Shown: positions 1 through 8,061 of the stretch, in pieces
Layout: the number at the start of each line of letters is the position of its first letter
Numbering within the stretch: position 1 is the first letter of the stretch
Origin: Phocaeicola_A sp964432715
GTDB lineage: Bacteria; Bacteroidota; Bacteroidia; Bacteroidales; Bacteroidaceae
Direction: 5' to 3'
Length of the DNA stretch: 35,005 nt
Assembly: GCA_964432715.1 (NCBI GenBank)
Contig: CAYSOW010000008.1
Span: 1-35,005, forward strand
The notes under the pieces: model-generated
What the model was told of the DNA's origin: nothing
Seen by the model: only the letters and a program-made list of their open reading frames with translations
Database searches by the model: none
Translations under genes and position numbers: made by a program

Positions 1-2
1 TC

Positions 3-380
3 ATCGATATTGATGCGTACGACAAACAACTGGTGGAGGAGCACAACGCCTACTGGACGCCCGTCGCTGAGGTGCCGAAACTGATTTTCGACCACGACGA
101 GATGGTGGCACAGGCGCGCAAGATGATTCGGCAGAAGGCCTCTTCGGAGCCTATCAGCTTCAATCTGCTGCCAAAGTTGTTTACGTTAACTCAACTCCAA
201 AACCTCTATGAGGCTATTCAAGGGGAGTCGGTCGACAAGCGTAACTTCCGCAAGAAGGTGGCTGAGATGGACTTCATCGAGAAGACGGAAATGATTGATA
301 AAACAACCTCGAAACGAGGAGCCTTCTTGTATCAATTCAACAAGGACTCTTACGAGCGGGTGATGAAATTTAAACTATAA
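3..380 (+). CDS. araR: AraR-like Nudix-family transcriptional regulator, C-terminal part
   Basis: Only the last 126 codons are present; the reading frame is open from base 3, so the gene begins left of the window. What remains is the end of a Nudix-like domain followed by a winged-helix DNA-binding region of the NrtR type, seen in the stretch FTLTQLQNLYEAIQG and then VDKRNFRKKVAEM. In Bacteroides thetaiotaomicron the arabinose regulator AraR is a Nudix-fold protein of this kind that controls araA, araB and araD in response to L-arabinose. The next gene, 49 bp downstream, is araD, which supports the same role here. The effector-binding Nudix part is missing, so loss or retention of hydrolase residues cannot be judged. 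A generic NrtR/Nudix regulator is the alternative. Confidence 0.82.
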   Translation: MDIDAYDKQLVEEHNAYWTPVAEVPKLIFDHDEMVAQARKMIRQKASSEPISFNLLPKLFTLTQLQNLYEAIQGESVDKRNFRKKVAEMDFIEKTEMIDKTTSKRGAFLYQFNKDSYERVMKFKL

Positions 381-429
381 AGCGAGTCACTTTAAGTTTG
401 GAGTGAAGCGCGATTAAACTGAAACAACG

Positions 430-1119
430 ATGTTAGAAGCGTTAAAAGAAAAAGTTTTTAGAGCTAACTTGGATTTGGTAAAGCATGACCTGGTGATCTT
501 CACCTGGGGTAATGTCTCTGCCATCGACCGCGAGAAGGGTTTGGTGGTTATCAAACCGAGCGGTGTGGATTATGACGTAATGAAAGCCGAGGATATGGTG
601 GTGGTCGACCTGGACGGTCACATCGTGGAGGGCTCACTGAACCCCTCTTCGGACACCCCTACTCACTTGGTACTCTATAAAGCCTTTCCGGAGATCGGGG
701 GCGTGGTGCACACCCACTCTACGTATGCTACGGCATGGGCACAGGCAGGCATCGACTTGCCCAACATCGGCACAACGCATGCCGACTACTTCCATCAGGC
801 CATTCCTTGCACCGCCGACATGACGGAGGAGGAAGTGATGGGGAACTACGAGCTGGAGACGGGTAACGTCATCGTGAAGCGTTTTGAAGGGATGAACCCG
901 ATGCACACCCCGGGCGTGCTGGTGAAGAACCACGGTCCGTTCTCATGGGGCAAGGATGCCCACGAGGCGGTGCACAACGCAGTGGTGATGGAGCAGGTGG
1001 CTAAGATGGCCAGCATTGCTTACACGGTGAATCCGCAGCTGACGATGAATCCGTTGCTGGTGGAGAAGCATTTCTCTCGTAAACACGGGCCGAACGCTTA
1101 CTACGGTCAGAAGAAATAA
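430..1119 (+). CDS. araD: L-ribulose-5-phosphate 4-epimerase
   Basis: A 229-aa class II aldolase-fold enzyme that epimerises L-ribulose-5-P to D-xylulose-5-P, the last step of arabinose catabolism, in the cytoplasm. The E. coli enzyme has 231 residues. The Zn-binding histidines are visible as His94 and His96 in VVHTHSTYA and His168 in KNHGP. The catalytic Asp is in SSDTPTH (Asp75), and a tyrosine pair lies near the C-terminus (NAYYGQKK). The gene follows araR by 49 bp, where a sequence TAAGTTTG (393-400) resembles a -7 element and could be an internal promoter. The stop codon abuts the assembly gap, so any gene between araD and araA is hidden. Related L-fuculose-phosphate aldolases share the fold, but length and context favour AraD. 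Confidence 0.95.
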   Translation: MLEALKEKVFRANLDLVKHDLVIFTWGNVSAIDREKGLVVIKPSGVDYDVMKAEDMVVVDLDGHIVEGSLNPSSDTPTHLVLYKAFPEIGGVVHTHSTYATAWAQAGIDLPNIGTTHADYFHQAIPCTADMTEEEVMGNYELETGNVIVKRFEGMNPMHTPGVLVKNHGPFSWGKDAHEAVHNAVVMEQVAKMASIAYTVNPQLTMNPLLVEKHFSRKHGPNAYYGQKK

Positions 1120-1219
1120 NNNNNNNNNNNNNNNNNNNNNNNNNNNNNNNNNNNNNNNNNNNNNNNNNNNNNNNNNNNNNNNNNNNNNNNNNNNNNNNNN
1201 NNNNNNNNNNNNNNNNNNN
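1120..1219. other. assembly gap (100 N) between araD and araA
   Basis: Exactly 100 N directly after the araD stop codon. Because the gap at 19385 demonstrably has a placeholder length, this one should also be treated as unknown. Genes such as an arabinose transporter or an epimerase could be hidden here. Confidence 0.98.
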
Positions 1220-1262
1220 GAAAAAGAACGAACAGTATTAAAAGAACTAAATAATTACTACA

Positions 1263-2768
1263 ATGACATTTGATAATTTTGAAGTATGGTTTGTTACAGG
1301 AGCACAGCTTTTGTACGGAGGTGACGCAGTGATCGCAGTAGACGCACACTCTAACGCGATGGTAGCAGGTTTGAACGAGTCGGGCAACCTTCCGGTGAAG
1401 GTGGTCTACAAAGGCACGGTGAACTCTTCAAAAGAGGTGACAGAGACGATGAAAGCTGCCAACAACGACAGCAAATGTATCGGCGTCATCACCTGGATGC
1501 ACACCTTCTCGCCTGCCAAGATGTGGATTCACGGCTTGCAGGAGCTGAAGAAACCGCTCCTCCACTTCCATACCCAATATAATAAGGAGATTCCTTGGGA
1601 GACGATGGACATGGACTTCATGAACCTGAACCAGAGTGCCCACGGCGACCGTGAATTCGGTCATATCTGCTCTCGCCTGCGCAAGAACCGCAAGGTGGTG
1701 GTAGGCCACTGGCAAGACGTGGAGGCGCAGAAGAAGATTGCTGTCTGGATGCGCGTTTGTGCTGCCTGGGCAGATGCTCAGGACATGCTGATTCTGCGAT
1801 TCGGCGACCAGATGAACAACGTGGCTGTGACGGATGGCGACAAGGTGAGCGCTGAGCAGGTGCTGGGCTACCACGTAGACTACTGTCCGGTGAACAAGCT
1901 GATGGAGTTCCACAAGGACATCAAGGACGAAGAGGTGAAAGCACTGGTGGCTACCTACTTCAAAGAATATGCACACGCTCCCGAACTGGAGCAGGAGGGC
2001 ACAGAGAACTACCAGAAAATCTGGAACGCTGCCAAAGCGGAGATTGCTCTGCGTCGCTGCCTGAAACACTATAACGCAAAAGGTTTCACCACCAACTTTG
2101 ACGACCTGGGCGAGTTCGACCAGATTCCGGGCTTGGCCTCACAACGCTTGATGGCCGAAGGTTACGGTTTCGGTGCCGAGGGCGACTGGAAGACCGCTGC
2201 GCTCTATCGTACCACCTGGTTCATGAGTCAGGGCATGGGCAAAGGTTGCTCATTCCTGGAGGACTACACCCTCAACTTCGACGGTCAGCAGAGCGCCATT
2301 CTGCAGGCCCACATGCTGGAGGTTTCTCCGCTGATCTCTGAAGAGAAACCCAGACTGGAGGTTCACCGCCTGAGCATCGGTATCGACAGCATGACCGCAC
2401 GCTTGGTGTTCACCTCTAAACAAGGTGCCGGTGTGGCAGCCACCGTGGTAGACATGGGCAACCGCTTCCGCATGATTGTGAACGAAGTGGAGTGCATCAA
2501 ATCAAAGAAACTGCCGAAACTGCCGGTAGCCTCAGCACTCTGGATTCCGCAGCCCAACTTCGAAGTGGGTGCAGGTGCATGGATCCTGGCAGGCGGTACA
2601 CACCACTCCAGCTTCTCATACGACCTGACCAGCGAGTACTGGGAAGACTATGCCGACATTGCAGGCATCGAGCTGGTGATCATCGACAAGAACACCAACA
2701 TCCGCGACTTCAAGAAAGAGTTGCGCATGAACGAGGTTTACTATATGCTGAACAAAGCACTCTGCTAA
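1263..2768 (+). CDS. araA: L-arabinose isomerase
   Basis: A 501-aa protein, essentially the length of E. coli AraA (500 aa). It interconverts L-arabinose and L-ribulose in the first step of arabinose use. The residues known to bind Mn2+ in the family fall at nearly the same numbers: Glu306 (FGAEGDWK), Glu333 (FLEDYT), His350 (QAHMLEVSP) and the His447-His448 pair (AGGTHHSS). The start at the ATG preceding TFDNFEVWF fits the family N-terminus. It is followed 15 bp downstream by the kinase gene, so the two are almost certainly cotranscribed. The 43 bp between the upstream gap and the start show no clear promoter, which may lie in the gap. Confidence 0.97.
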   Translation: MTFDNFEVWFVTGAQLLYGGDAVIAVDAHSNAMVAGLNESGNLPVKVVYKGTVNSSKEVTETMKAANNDSKCIGVITWMHTFSPAKMWIHGLQELKKPLLHFHTQYNKEIPWETMDMDFMNLNQSAHGDREFGHICSRLRKNRKVVVGHWQDVEAQKKIAVWMRVCAAWADAQDMLILRFGDQMNNVAVTDGDKVSAEQVLGYHVDYCPVNKLMEFHKDIKDEEVKALVATYFKEYAHAPELEQEGTENYQKIWNAAKAEIALRRCLKHYNAKGFTTNFDDLGEFDQIPGLASQRLMAEGYGFGAEGDWKTAALYRTTWFMSQGMGKGCSFLEDYTLNFDGQQSAILQAHMLEVSPLISEEKPRLEVHRLSIGIDSMTARLVFTSKQGAGVAATVVDMGNRFRMIVNEVECIKSKKLPKLPVASALWIPQPNFEVGAGAWILAGGTHHSSFSYDLTSEYWEDYADIAGIELVIIDKNTNIRDFKKELRMNEVYYMLNKALC

Positions 2769-2783
2769 TAAACGCCTACTACT

Positions 2784-4466
2784 ATGGAAGAGAAATTTGT
2801 CATCGGACTCGATTATGGTAGTGACTCCGCCAGAGCCATTGTGGTCAATGCGCTGAACGGCGAGACACTCGCTACGGCTGTGAAGTATTACCCGCGCTGG
2901 AAGCAGGGACTCTACTGCAACCCGGGCATCAACCAATACCGTCAGCACCCGCTGGATTACATCGAGGTGCTGGAGGGCAGTGTGAAGGAGGCATTGAGCA
3001 AATGTCCCGCAGGCACGGCCGAGAAGGTGGTGGGCATCGCTTTTGATACCACCGGCAGTACGCCCGCCTTTACGGACGAGAGCGGTACTCCCCTCGCCTT
3101 GCTGCCTGAGTTTGCCGAGAACCCGAACGCCATGTTCGTGCTCTGGAAAGACCATACAGCCGTTCAGGAGGCTGCTGAGATCAACAAGCTCTGCAAGGAG
3201 TGGAAGACCGATTTCAGCGCGTATGAGGGCGGTATCTACTCTTCGGAGTGGTTCTGGGCCAAGGCGCTGCACGTGTTGCGTCAGGACGAGGCTGTGCGTG
3301 CCAAAGCCTACTCCATCGTGGAGTATTGCGAATGGTTGCCGGCCTTGATTACAGGCGTGAAGCAGGCGAAAGACATCGTACGCAGTCGTTGTGCCGAGGG
3401 TCACAAGGCCATGTGGCACAAAGATTGGGGCGGCCTGCCTTCCGAGGAGTTCCTGACAGCTCTCGACCCGTTGTTGAAGGGCTTCAGAGCGCGTCTGTTC
3501 ACGGAGACGGAGACGGCCGACAAACCGGTGGGTACCCTCTCTGAGGAGTGGGCTGAGCGCTTGGGACTCTCCACGAAAGTGGTAGTGGCCGGCGGAGCCT
3601 TCGACTGTCACATGGGCGCTGTGGGTGCCGGTGTAACGCCCCACACCCTGGTGCGCGTCATCGGAACCTCTACGTGCGACGTGATGGTGGCTTCGTATGA
3701 GGAAATCGGCAAGAACCTGATTAAGGGTATCTGCGGACAGGTGGATGGCTCGGTGATTCCGGGCATGGTGGGACTGGAGGCCGGTCAGTCGGCTTTCGGC
3801 GACATCTACGCGTGGTTTAAGCGCGTGCTGGAGTTCCCGGTGAAGAATATGATTGGACAGTCGACCTTGCTCGACGAGGAGACGAAGGCGAAACTGATTG
3901 ACGAGACTTGCGACCGCATCATCCCGGCACTGACGGTAGAGGCGGAGAAGATTCCCATCAGCGAGAGTGCCGTAATCGCTACCGACTGGATGAACGGCCG
4001 CCGTACACCGGATGCCAACCAGTTGCTGAAGGGAGCCATCACCGGTATCACACTGGGCACCTCGGCACCGCACATCTATCGTGCCCTGGTGGAAGCCACC
4101 GCCTTCGGTACGAAAGCCATTGCCGACCGCTTCATTCAGGAAGGCGTACGCATCGACCAAGTGATTGGCATCGGTGGTATTGCCCTGAAATCGCCCTTCG
4201 TGATGCAGACCATGAGCGACGTGCTGAACATGCCTATCAAGGTGTGTCGCACCGACCAAGCCTGCGCCCTGGGTGCTGCCATGTTTGCCGCCACAGCAGC
4301 CGGTGTCTATACGCAAGTGGAGGATGCCATTGCCGCCATGAACTCCGGATTTGCGAAGGAGTATCAGCCCAACGCAGCCAACGCAGCGCTCTATCAGCAG
4401 CTCTATGAGAAGTACCTGAAGCTGGGCAAGTTCTCAGAAGAGCAGGTCTCAGAAGAGCAAATCTAA
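2784..4466 (+). CDS. araB: Ribulokinase (FGGY family)
   Basis: A 560-aa FGGY-family carbohydrate kinase, close to the 566 aa of E. coli ribulokinase. It phosphorylates L-ribulose to L-ribulose-5-P, the AraD substrate. The N-terminal phosphate-binding loop reads GLDYGSDSARA; the second domain carries GGAFDCHMGAVGAG and GIGGIALKSPFVMQ, typical of the ATPase core. Length and position directly after araA separate it from xylulokinase (about 490 aa). The C-terminus ends in two copies of a five-residue unit (SEEQV, SEEQI) produced by a 15-bp tandem duplication at 4432-4461, outside the conserved fold. A 56-bp spacer leads into transketolase. Confidence 0.94.
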   Translation: MEEKFVIGLDYGSDSARAIVVNALNGETLATAVKYYPRWKQGLYCNPGINQYRQHPLDYIEVLEGSVKEALSKCPAGTAEKVVGIAFDTTGSTPAFTDESGTPLALLPEFAENPNAMFVLWKDHTAVQEAAEINKLCKEWKTDFSAYEGGIYSSEWFWAKALHVLRQDEAVRAKAYSIVEYCEWLPALITGVKQAKDIVRSRCAEGHKAMWHKDWGGLPSEEFLTALDPLLKGFRARLFTETETADKPVGTLSEEWAERLGLSTKVVVAGGAFDCHMGAVGAGVTPHTLVRVIGTSTCDVMVASYEEIGKNLIKGICGQVDGSVIPGMVGLEAGQSAFGDIYAWFKRVLEFPVKNMIGQSTLLDEETKAKLIDETCDRIIPALTVEAEKIPISESAVIATDWMNGRRTPDANQLLKGAITGITLGTSAPHIYRALVEATAFGTKAIADRFIQEGVRIDQVIGIGGIALKSPFVMQTMSDVLNMPIKVCRTDQACALGAAMFAATAAGVYTQVEDAIAAMNSGFAKEYQPNAANAALYQQLYEKYLKLGKFSEEQVSEEQI

Positions 4467-4522
4467 AGGCAAGCAGAAAGAAGAAGTAATCAAAATAATT
4501 AACTTTATAACAAACTACAGAT

Positions 4523-6532
4523 ATGAATGACAAAAAAATTATGAACCGCGCAGCGGACAACATCCGTATCTTGGCGGCTTCTATGGTAGAGAAAGCCAAC
4601 TCCGGTCACCCGGGTGGCGCCATGGGAGGAGCTGACTTTGTAAACGTACTCTTCAGCGAATTTCTGGAGTACGACCCCGAGAATCCCCGTTGGGAAGGAC
4701 GTGACCGTTTCTTCCTCGACCCGGGTCACATGTCACCGATGCTCTACTCAGTGCTCTCACTGACAGGCAAATTCACCATGGACGAGCTGTCACAGTTCCG
4801 TCAATGGGGCAGCCCCACTCCGGGACACCCCGAGGTGGACGTGATGAGAGGTATTGAGAACACTTCCGGTCCGTTGGGACAGGGACACACCTTTGCAGTG
4901 GGTGCCGCCATCGCAGCGAAGTTCTTGAAAGCACGCTTCGGCGAGGTGATGGATCAGACCATCTACGCCTACATCTCAGACGGTGGTATCGAAGAGGAGA
5001 TTTCACAAGGCTCCGGACGTATCGCCGGTCACCTGGGCTTGGACAACCTGATTATGTTCTACGACTCCAACGACATCCAGCTCTCTACCGAGTGTAAAGC
5101 CGTGATGAGCGAGGACACAGCCAAGAAATATGAGGCATGGAACTGGAAGGTAATCACCATCAACGGTAACGACCCCGACGCTATCCGCGAGGCTTTGAAA
5201 GAGGCGAAAGCAGAGAAGCAACGTCCGACGTTGATCATCGGTAAGACCATCATGGGTAAGGGTGCACGTAAAGCCGACAACTCCAGCTACGAGGCCAACT
5301 GCGCTACACACGGTGCCCCGTTGGGTGGCGACGCTTACACGAACACCATCAAGAACCTGGGTGGCGACCCGACTCAGCCGTTCCAGATCTTCCCGGAGGT
5401 GAAAGAGCTCTACGCTAAACGTGCCGCTGAACTGAAGGAGATTGTTGCCAAGAAATATGCAGCCAAAGCAGCATGGGCAAAAGCCAATCCGGAACTGGCA
5501 GCGAAGATGGAAAGCTGGTTTACCAACCAGGCTCCGAAAGTAGCTTGGGAAGCCATCGAGCAGAAACCGAACGCCGCTACCCGTGGTGCTTCAGCCACTG
5601 TACTCGGTGCATTGGCCACTCAGGTGGAGAACATGATTGTGGCATCAGCCGACCTCTCCAACTCGGATAAGACCGACGGATTCCTGAAGAAAACACACGC
5701 CTTCACCAACGGTGACTTCAGCGGTGCCTTCTTCCAAGCCGGTGTATCAGAGCTGACCATGGCTTGCTGCTGCTTGGGTATGGCCCTCCACGGAGGTGTA
5801 ATCCCCGCCTGCGCCACCTTCTTCGTATTCTCCGACTACATGAAACCCGCCATCCGTATGGCAGCGTTGATGGAGCTTCCGGTGAAATTCATCTGGACCC
5901 ACGACGCCTTCCGTGTGGGAGAAGACGGTCCTACGCATGAGCCGGTAGAGCAAGAGGCTCAGATTCGACTGATGGAGAAACTGAAGAACCACAAGGGTCA
6001 CAACTCCATGTTGGTACTTCGTCCGGCAGATGCTGAGGAGACTACCGTGGCATGGCGTTTGGCCATGGAGAACACCACCACTCCGACTGCCCTCATCTTC
6101 TCTCGTCAGAACATCACCAACCTGCCCGCAGGTACCGATTACAACCAGGCAGCGAAGGGTGCTTACATCGTGGCCGGTGCCGACGAGAACCCCGATGTCA
6201 TCATGGTGGCTTCAGGTTCTGAGGTATCAACCTTGGTGGCAGGAGCCGAGTTGCTGCGTGCCGAGGGTGTGAAGATTCGCATCGTCTCTGTGCCGTCTGA
6301 GGGCTTGTTCCGCAGTCAGAGCAAAGAGTATCAGGAGTCAGTTATCCCCGCAGGAGCCAAAGTATTCGGTTTGACCGCCGGTCTGCCCGTCAACCTGGAA
6401 GGATTGGTAGGAAGCAACGGTAAAGTCTTCGGACTGGAGTCCTTCGGTTTCTCAGCACCCTACAAAGTGCTCGATGAGAAATTGGGATTCACCGCAGAGA
6501 ATGTATACAAACAAGTTAAAGCAATGTTATGA
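4523..6532 (+). CDS. tkt: Transketolase
   Basis: A 669-aa thiamine-diphosphate enzyme (E. coli TktA is 663 aa) that moves two-carbon units between ketose and aldose phosphates, linking xylulose-5-P to glycolysis. Visible landmarks are HPGGAMGGADFVNVLF and GHMSPMLYSVLSLTG near the N-terminus, GPLGQGHTFAVGAA, the ThDP/Mg motif region DGGIEEEISQGSGRIAGH, and the pyrimidine-domain segment FSRQNITNLP. All three domains (PP, Pyr, C-terminal) are complete. The gene sits between araB and rpiB and overlaps rpiB by 4 bp, so the operon supplies the non-oxidative pentose phosphate steps alongside arabinose breakdown. Confidence 0.97.
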   Translation: MNDKKIMNRAADNIRILAASMVEKANSGHPGGAMGGADFVNVLFSEFLEYDPENPRWEGRDRFFLDPGHMSPMLYSVLSLTGKFTMDELSQFRQWGSPTPGHPEVDVMRGIENTSGPLGQGHTFAVGAAIAAKFLKARFGEVMDQTIYAYISDGGIEEEISQGSGRIAGHLGLDNLIMFYDSNDIQLSTECKAVMSEDTAKKYEAWNWKVITINGNDPDAIREALKEAKAEKQRPTLIIGKTIMGKGARKADNSSYEANCATHGAPLGGDAYTNTIKNLGGDPTQPFQIFPEVKELYAKRAAELKEIVAKKYAAKAAWAKANPELAAKMESWFTNQAPKVAWEAIEQKPNAATRGASATVLGALATQVENMIVASADLSNSDKTDGFLKKTHAFTNGDFSGAFFQAGVSELTMACCCLGMALHGGVIPACATFFVFSDYMKPAIRMAALMELPVKFIWTHDAFRVGEDGPTHEPVEQEAQIRLMEKLKNHKGHNSMLVLRPADAEETTVAWRLAMENTTTPTALIFSRQNITNLPAGTDYNQAAKGAYIVAGADENPDVIMVASGSEVSTLVAGAELLRAEGVKIRIVSVPSEGLFRSQSKEYQESVIPAGAKVFGLTAGLPVNLEGLVGSNGKVFGLESFGFSAPYKVLDEKLGFTAENVYKQVKAML

Positions 6533-6963
6533 AAAAAATAGGTTTAGCATCTGACCACGCCGGTTTTGAGTTGAAACAATTTGTGAAGAAATGGCTGGAA
6601 GCGAAAGGTTGGGAGTATGAAGACTTCGGTACCTACTCGGAAGAAAGCTGTGATTATGCGGACTTTGCCCACCCGTTGGGGTTTGCGGTGGAGGCAGGCG
6701 AGTGTTATCCGGGCATCGCTATCTGTGGTAGCGGTAACGGCATCAACATGACCTTGAACCACCACCAGGGAATTCGTTCCGCTTTGTGTTGGGAGCCGGA
6801 GATTGCCCACTTGGCACGTCAGCATAACGACGCCAATGTGTTGGTCATGCCGGGACGTTTTATCAGTACGGAGGTTGCCGATCAGATACTCAACGAGTTT
6901 TTCAATACGGAGTTTGAAGGTGGACGTCATATCCGCCGTATCGAGAAGATTCCTGTGAAATAA
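6529..6963 (+). CDS. rpiB: Ribose-5-phosphate isomerase B
   Basis: A 144-aa RpiB/LacAB-type sugar-phosphate isomerase converting ribulose-5-P and ribose-5-P. The family motifs are complete: SDHAGFELK with His10, the catalytic Cys66 in CGSGNGINM, and RQHNDANVLVMPGR with His99. Its ATG overlaps the transketolase stop codon (ATGA), implying translational coupling. A strong rho-independent terminator begins 27 bp after the stop, so this is the last gene of the ara-pentose phosphate operon. Confidence 0.96.
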   Translation: MKKIGLASDHAGFELKQFVKKWLEAKGWEYEDFGTYSEESCDYADFAHPLGFAVEAGECYPGIAICGSGNGINMTLNHHQGIRSALCWEPEIAHLARQHNDANVLVMPGRFISTEVADQILNEFFNTEFEGGRHIRRIEKIPVK

Positions 6964-6990
6964 GGAGTTTCTCTGAAGCTATATTCAACC

Positions 6991-7029
6991 AAAAGCCCCC
7001 TACGGTCTGCACCGAGGGGGCTTTTATTT
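6991..7029 (+). terminator. Rho-independent terminator after rpiB
   Basis: A perfect 11-bp outer stem (AAAAGCCCCCT, 6991-7001, with AGGGGGCTTTT, 7015-7025) continues past a one-base bulge into a 4-bp CGGT/ACCG stem with a CTGC loop. A T-rich tract follows. It ends the ara-tkt-rpiB operon and, because the stem starts with A-run and ends with T-run, could act in both directions. Confidence 0.93.
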
Positions 7030-7075
7030 TAGTTATATCATAAGCTTTATCATCACGTCACTGCATCAAGAACGT

Positions 7076-7229
7076 CCTTTGCGGTCGGGACTGTAGTCCC
7101 TTGCGGTCAGGATTCGTGTCCTATGCGATTAGGACTGAAGTTTTCTGCTATCAGAAACTATAGCTCTATCTTTAGAAGTTATGGCTATGAACTCTGAAGA
7201 TGCTTCTATCTACAGAAGCCATAAGCGCA
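7076..7229. repeat. Seven-unit degenerate 22-bp tandem repeat
   Basis: Units start at 7076, 7098, 7120, 7142, 7164, 7186 and 7208. The first three are clearly alike (CCTTTGCGGTCGGGACTGTA, CCCTTGCGGTCAGGATTCGT, CCTATGCGATTAGGACTGAA), while later units drift but keep the 22-bp spacing and short palindromes such as GGGACTGTAGTCCC. The array begins 51 bp after the rpiB terminator and stops on the base before the DUF308 gene's stop codon. It has no open coding role. It fills most of the 200-bp intergenic region and could be part of that gene's 3' untranslated region. Confidence 0.7.
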
Positions 7230-7898
7230 TTATTTCACCTCTTCAGCATCCACCGTTTCGATGATTTCTGAAGAAGAGCCATTGCCCTCTGCGGACGAAG
7301 ACGAAGCAGACGCAGCAGCCTCCGCAGAAGCAGCATCTTCGGCAGCCTCAGCCTCCTGAATCTCCTCAATGATCTTCGCCTCCTGACGACGGAATTTCAA
7401 GTCGTTGATGGCGTTGGAGACAGCATAGAAGATGCAGCTGACACCCAAGAGGATGAAAGGGATGGACGCCGCAGAGAAGGGGTTCCAGAGCACCAGCAAG
7501 CCCACCAGGATGAGCAAGGAAGGGAGCACATAGAAGCCCACGCCCACTGACATCAGACGGCGGAAACCCACCAGATTGACGAGCAGCGAGATGCCCATAA
7601 AGAGCAGCAAGGCACCCAACAAGTACATCAGAAACGCCACAAAGAAGCCGGGATTAATCATCAGCCAGAAGCCGAAGACCAGACTACCCAATCCGAAGAA
7701 AGGGAAAGCCATGGCGGGAGCGCCCTCTTGTTTGCGATGCGTCAGGAAAAGAAGGAGGGAAAGAAGCGCAGGAAAGAAGAATCCGGCACCCAAGAGGATG
7801 ACCAGATACTTACCGGCCTCTTCTGCCCATACAATCAGCGCCACTCCAATCAAGAGCGAGAAGAGGGTGCGTAACATTGAATTTGAATTAAATCTCAT
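7230..7898 (-). CDS. DUF308 (HdeD-like) membrane protein
   Basis: A 222-aa inner-membrane protein with about six hydrophobic segments in residues 8-165 (for example LFSLLIGVALIVWA, YLVILLGAGFFFPALL, FVAFLMYLLGALLLFMGISL). They are arranged as the repeated two-helix units of the DUF308/HdeD family, of unknown function. After the last helix comes a cytoplasmic-looking tail of about 55 residues rich in Glu, Ala and Ser, low in complexity. No promoter of the TAnnTTTG type was found upstream. The gene is monocistronic, divergent from the histidine phosphatase across a palindrome-containing region. The family call is by topology and composition; function is unknown. Confidence 0.8.
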   Translation of the reverse strand: MRFNSNSMLRTLFSLLIGVALIVWAEEAGKYLVILLGAGFFFPALLSLLLFLTHRKQEGAPAMAFPFFGLGSLVFGFWLMINPGFFVAFLMYLLGALLLFMGISLLVNLVGFRRLMSVGVGFYVLPSLLILVGLLVLWNPFSAASIPFILLGVSCIFYAVSNAINDLKFRRQEAKIIEEIQEAEAAEDAASAEAAASASSSSAEGNGSSSEIIETVDAEEVK

Positions 7899-7947
7899 AG
7901 ATATGCTTATATTTATAGTATGCTTAAATTATATATGATAAATTTAT

Positions 7948-7977
7948 GTATGCTAAAAAACCGCTTTTTTAGTATAC
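7948..7977. promoter_or_regulatory. 13-bp-arm palindrome in divergent intergenic region
   Basis: GTATGCTAAAAAA (7948-7960) and TTTTTTAGTATAC (7965-7977) form an inverted repeat with one mismatch and a CCGC centre. Two further TATGCT half-sites occur at 7902-7907 and 7919-7924. It lies between the starts of two divergent genes, so an operator is more likely than a terminator. No T-tract follows the stem on either strand beyond the arm itself. Confidence 0.5.
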
Positions 7978-8033
7978 TCCTAAAAATTGCGAACAAAGTA
8001 CGCCTTTTTTCTTAGAAGAAACAATTAAAATTG

Positions 8034-8042
8034 TACTTTTGT
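8034..8042 (+). promoter_or_regulatory. Bacteroidetes -7 element for histidine phosphatase
   Basis: TACTTTTGT matches the TAnnTTTG consensus and sits 20 bp before the ATG, giving a very short leader. No convincing -33 element is seen at the usual 19-20 bp distance. Confidence 0.55.
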
Positions 8043-8061
8043 TACGATTTTCTGAAAGATT

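Noticed and set aside
2616..4316. A 566-codon open frame antisense to araB and the end of araA
   Set aside because: It mirrors the high-GC third positions of the sense genes, has His/Arg/Leu-rich low-similarity translation, and araB is unmistakable on the other strand.
7076..7229. CRISPR array
   Set aside because: Units are contiguous and degenerate at 22 bp with no unique spacers and no cas genes nearby.
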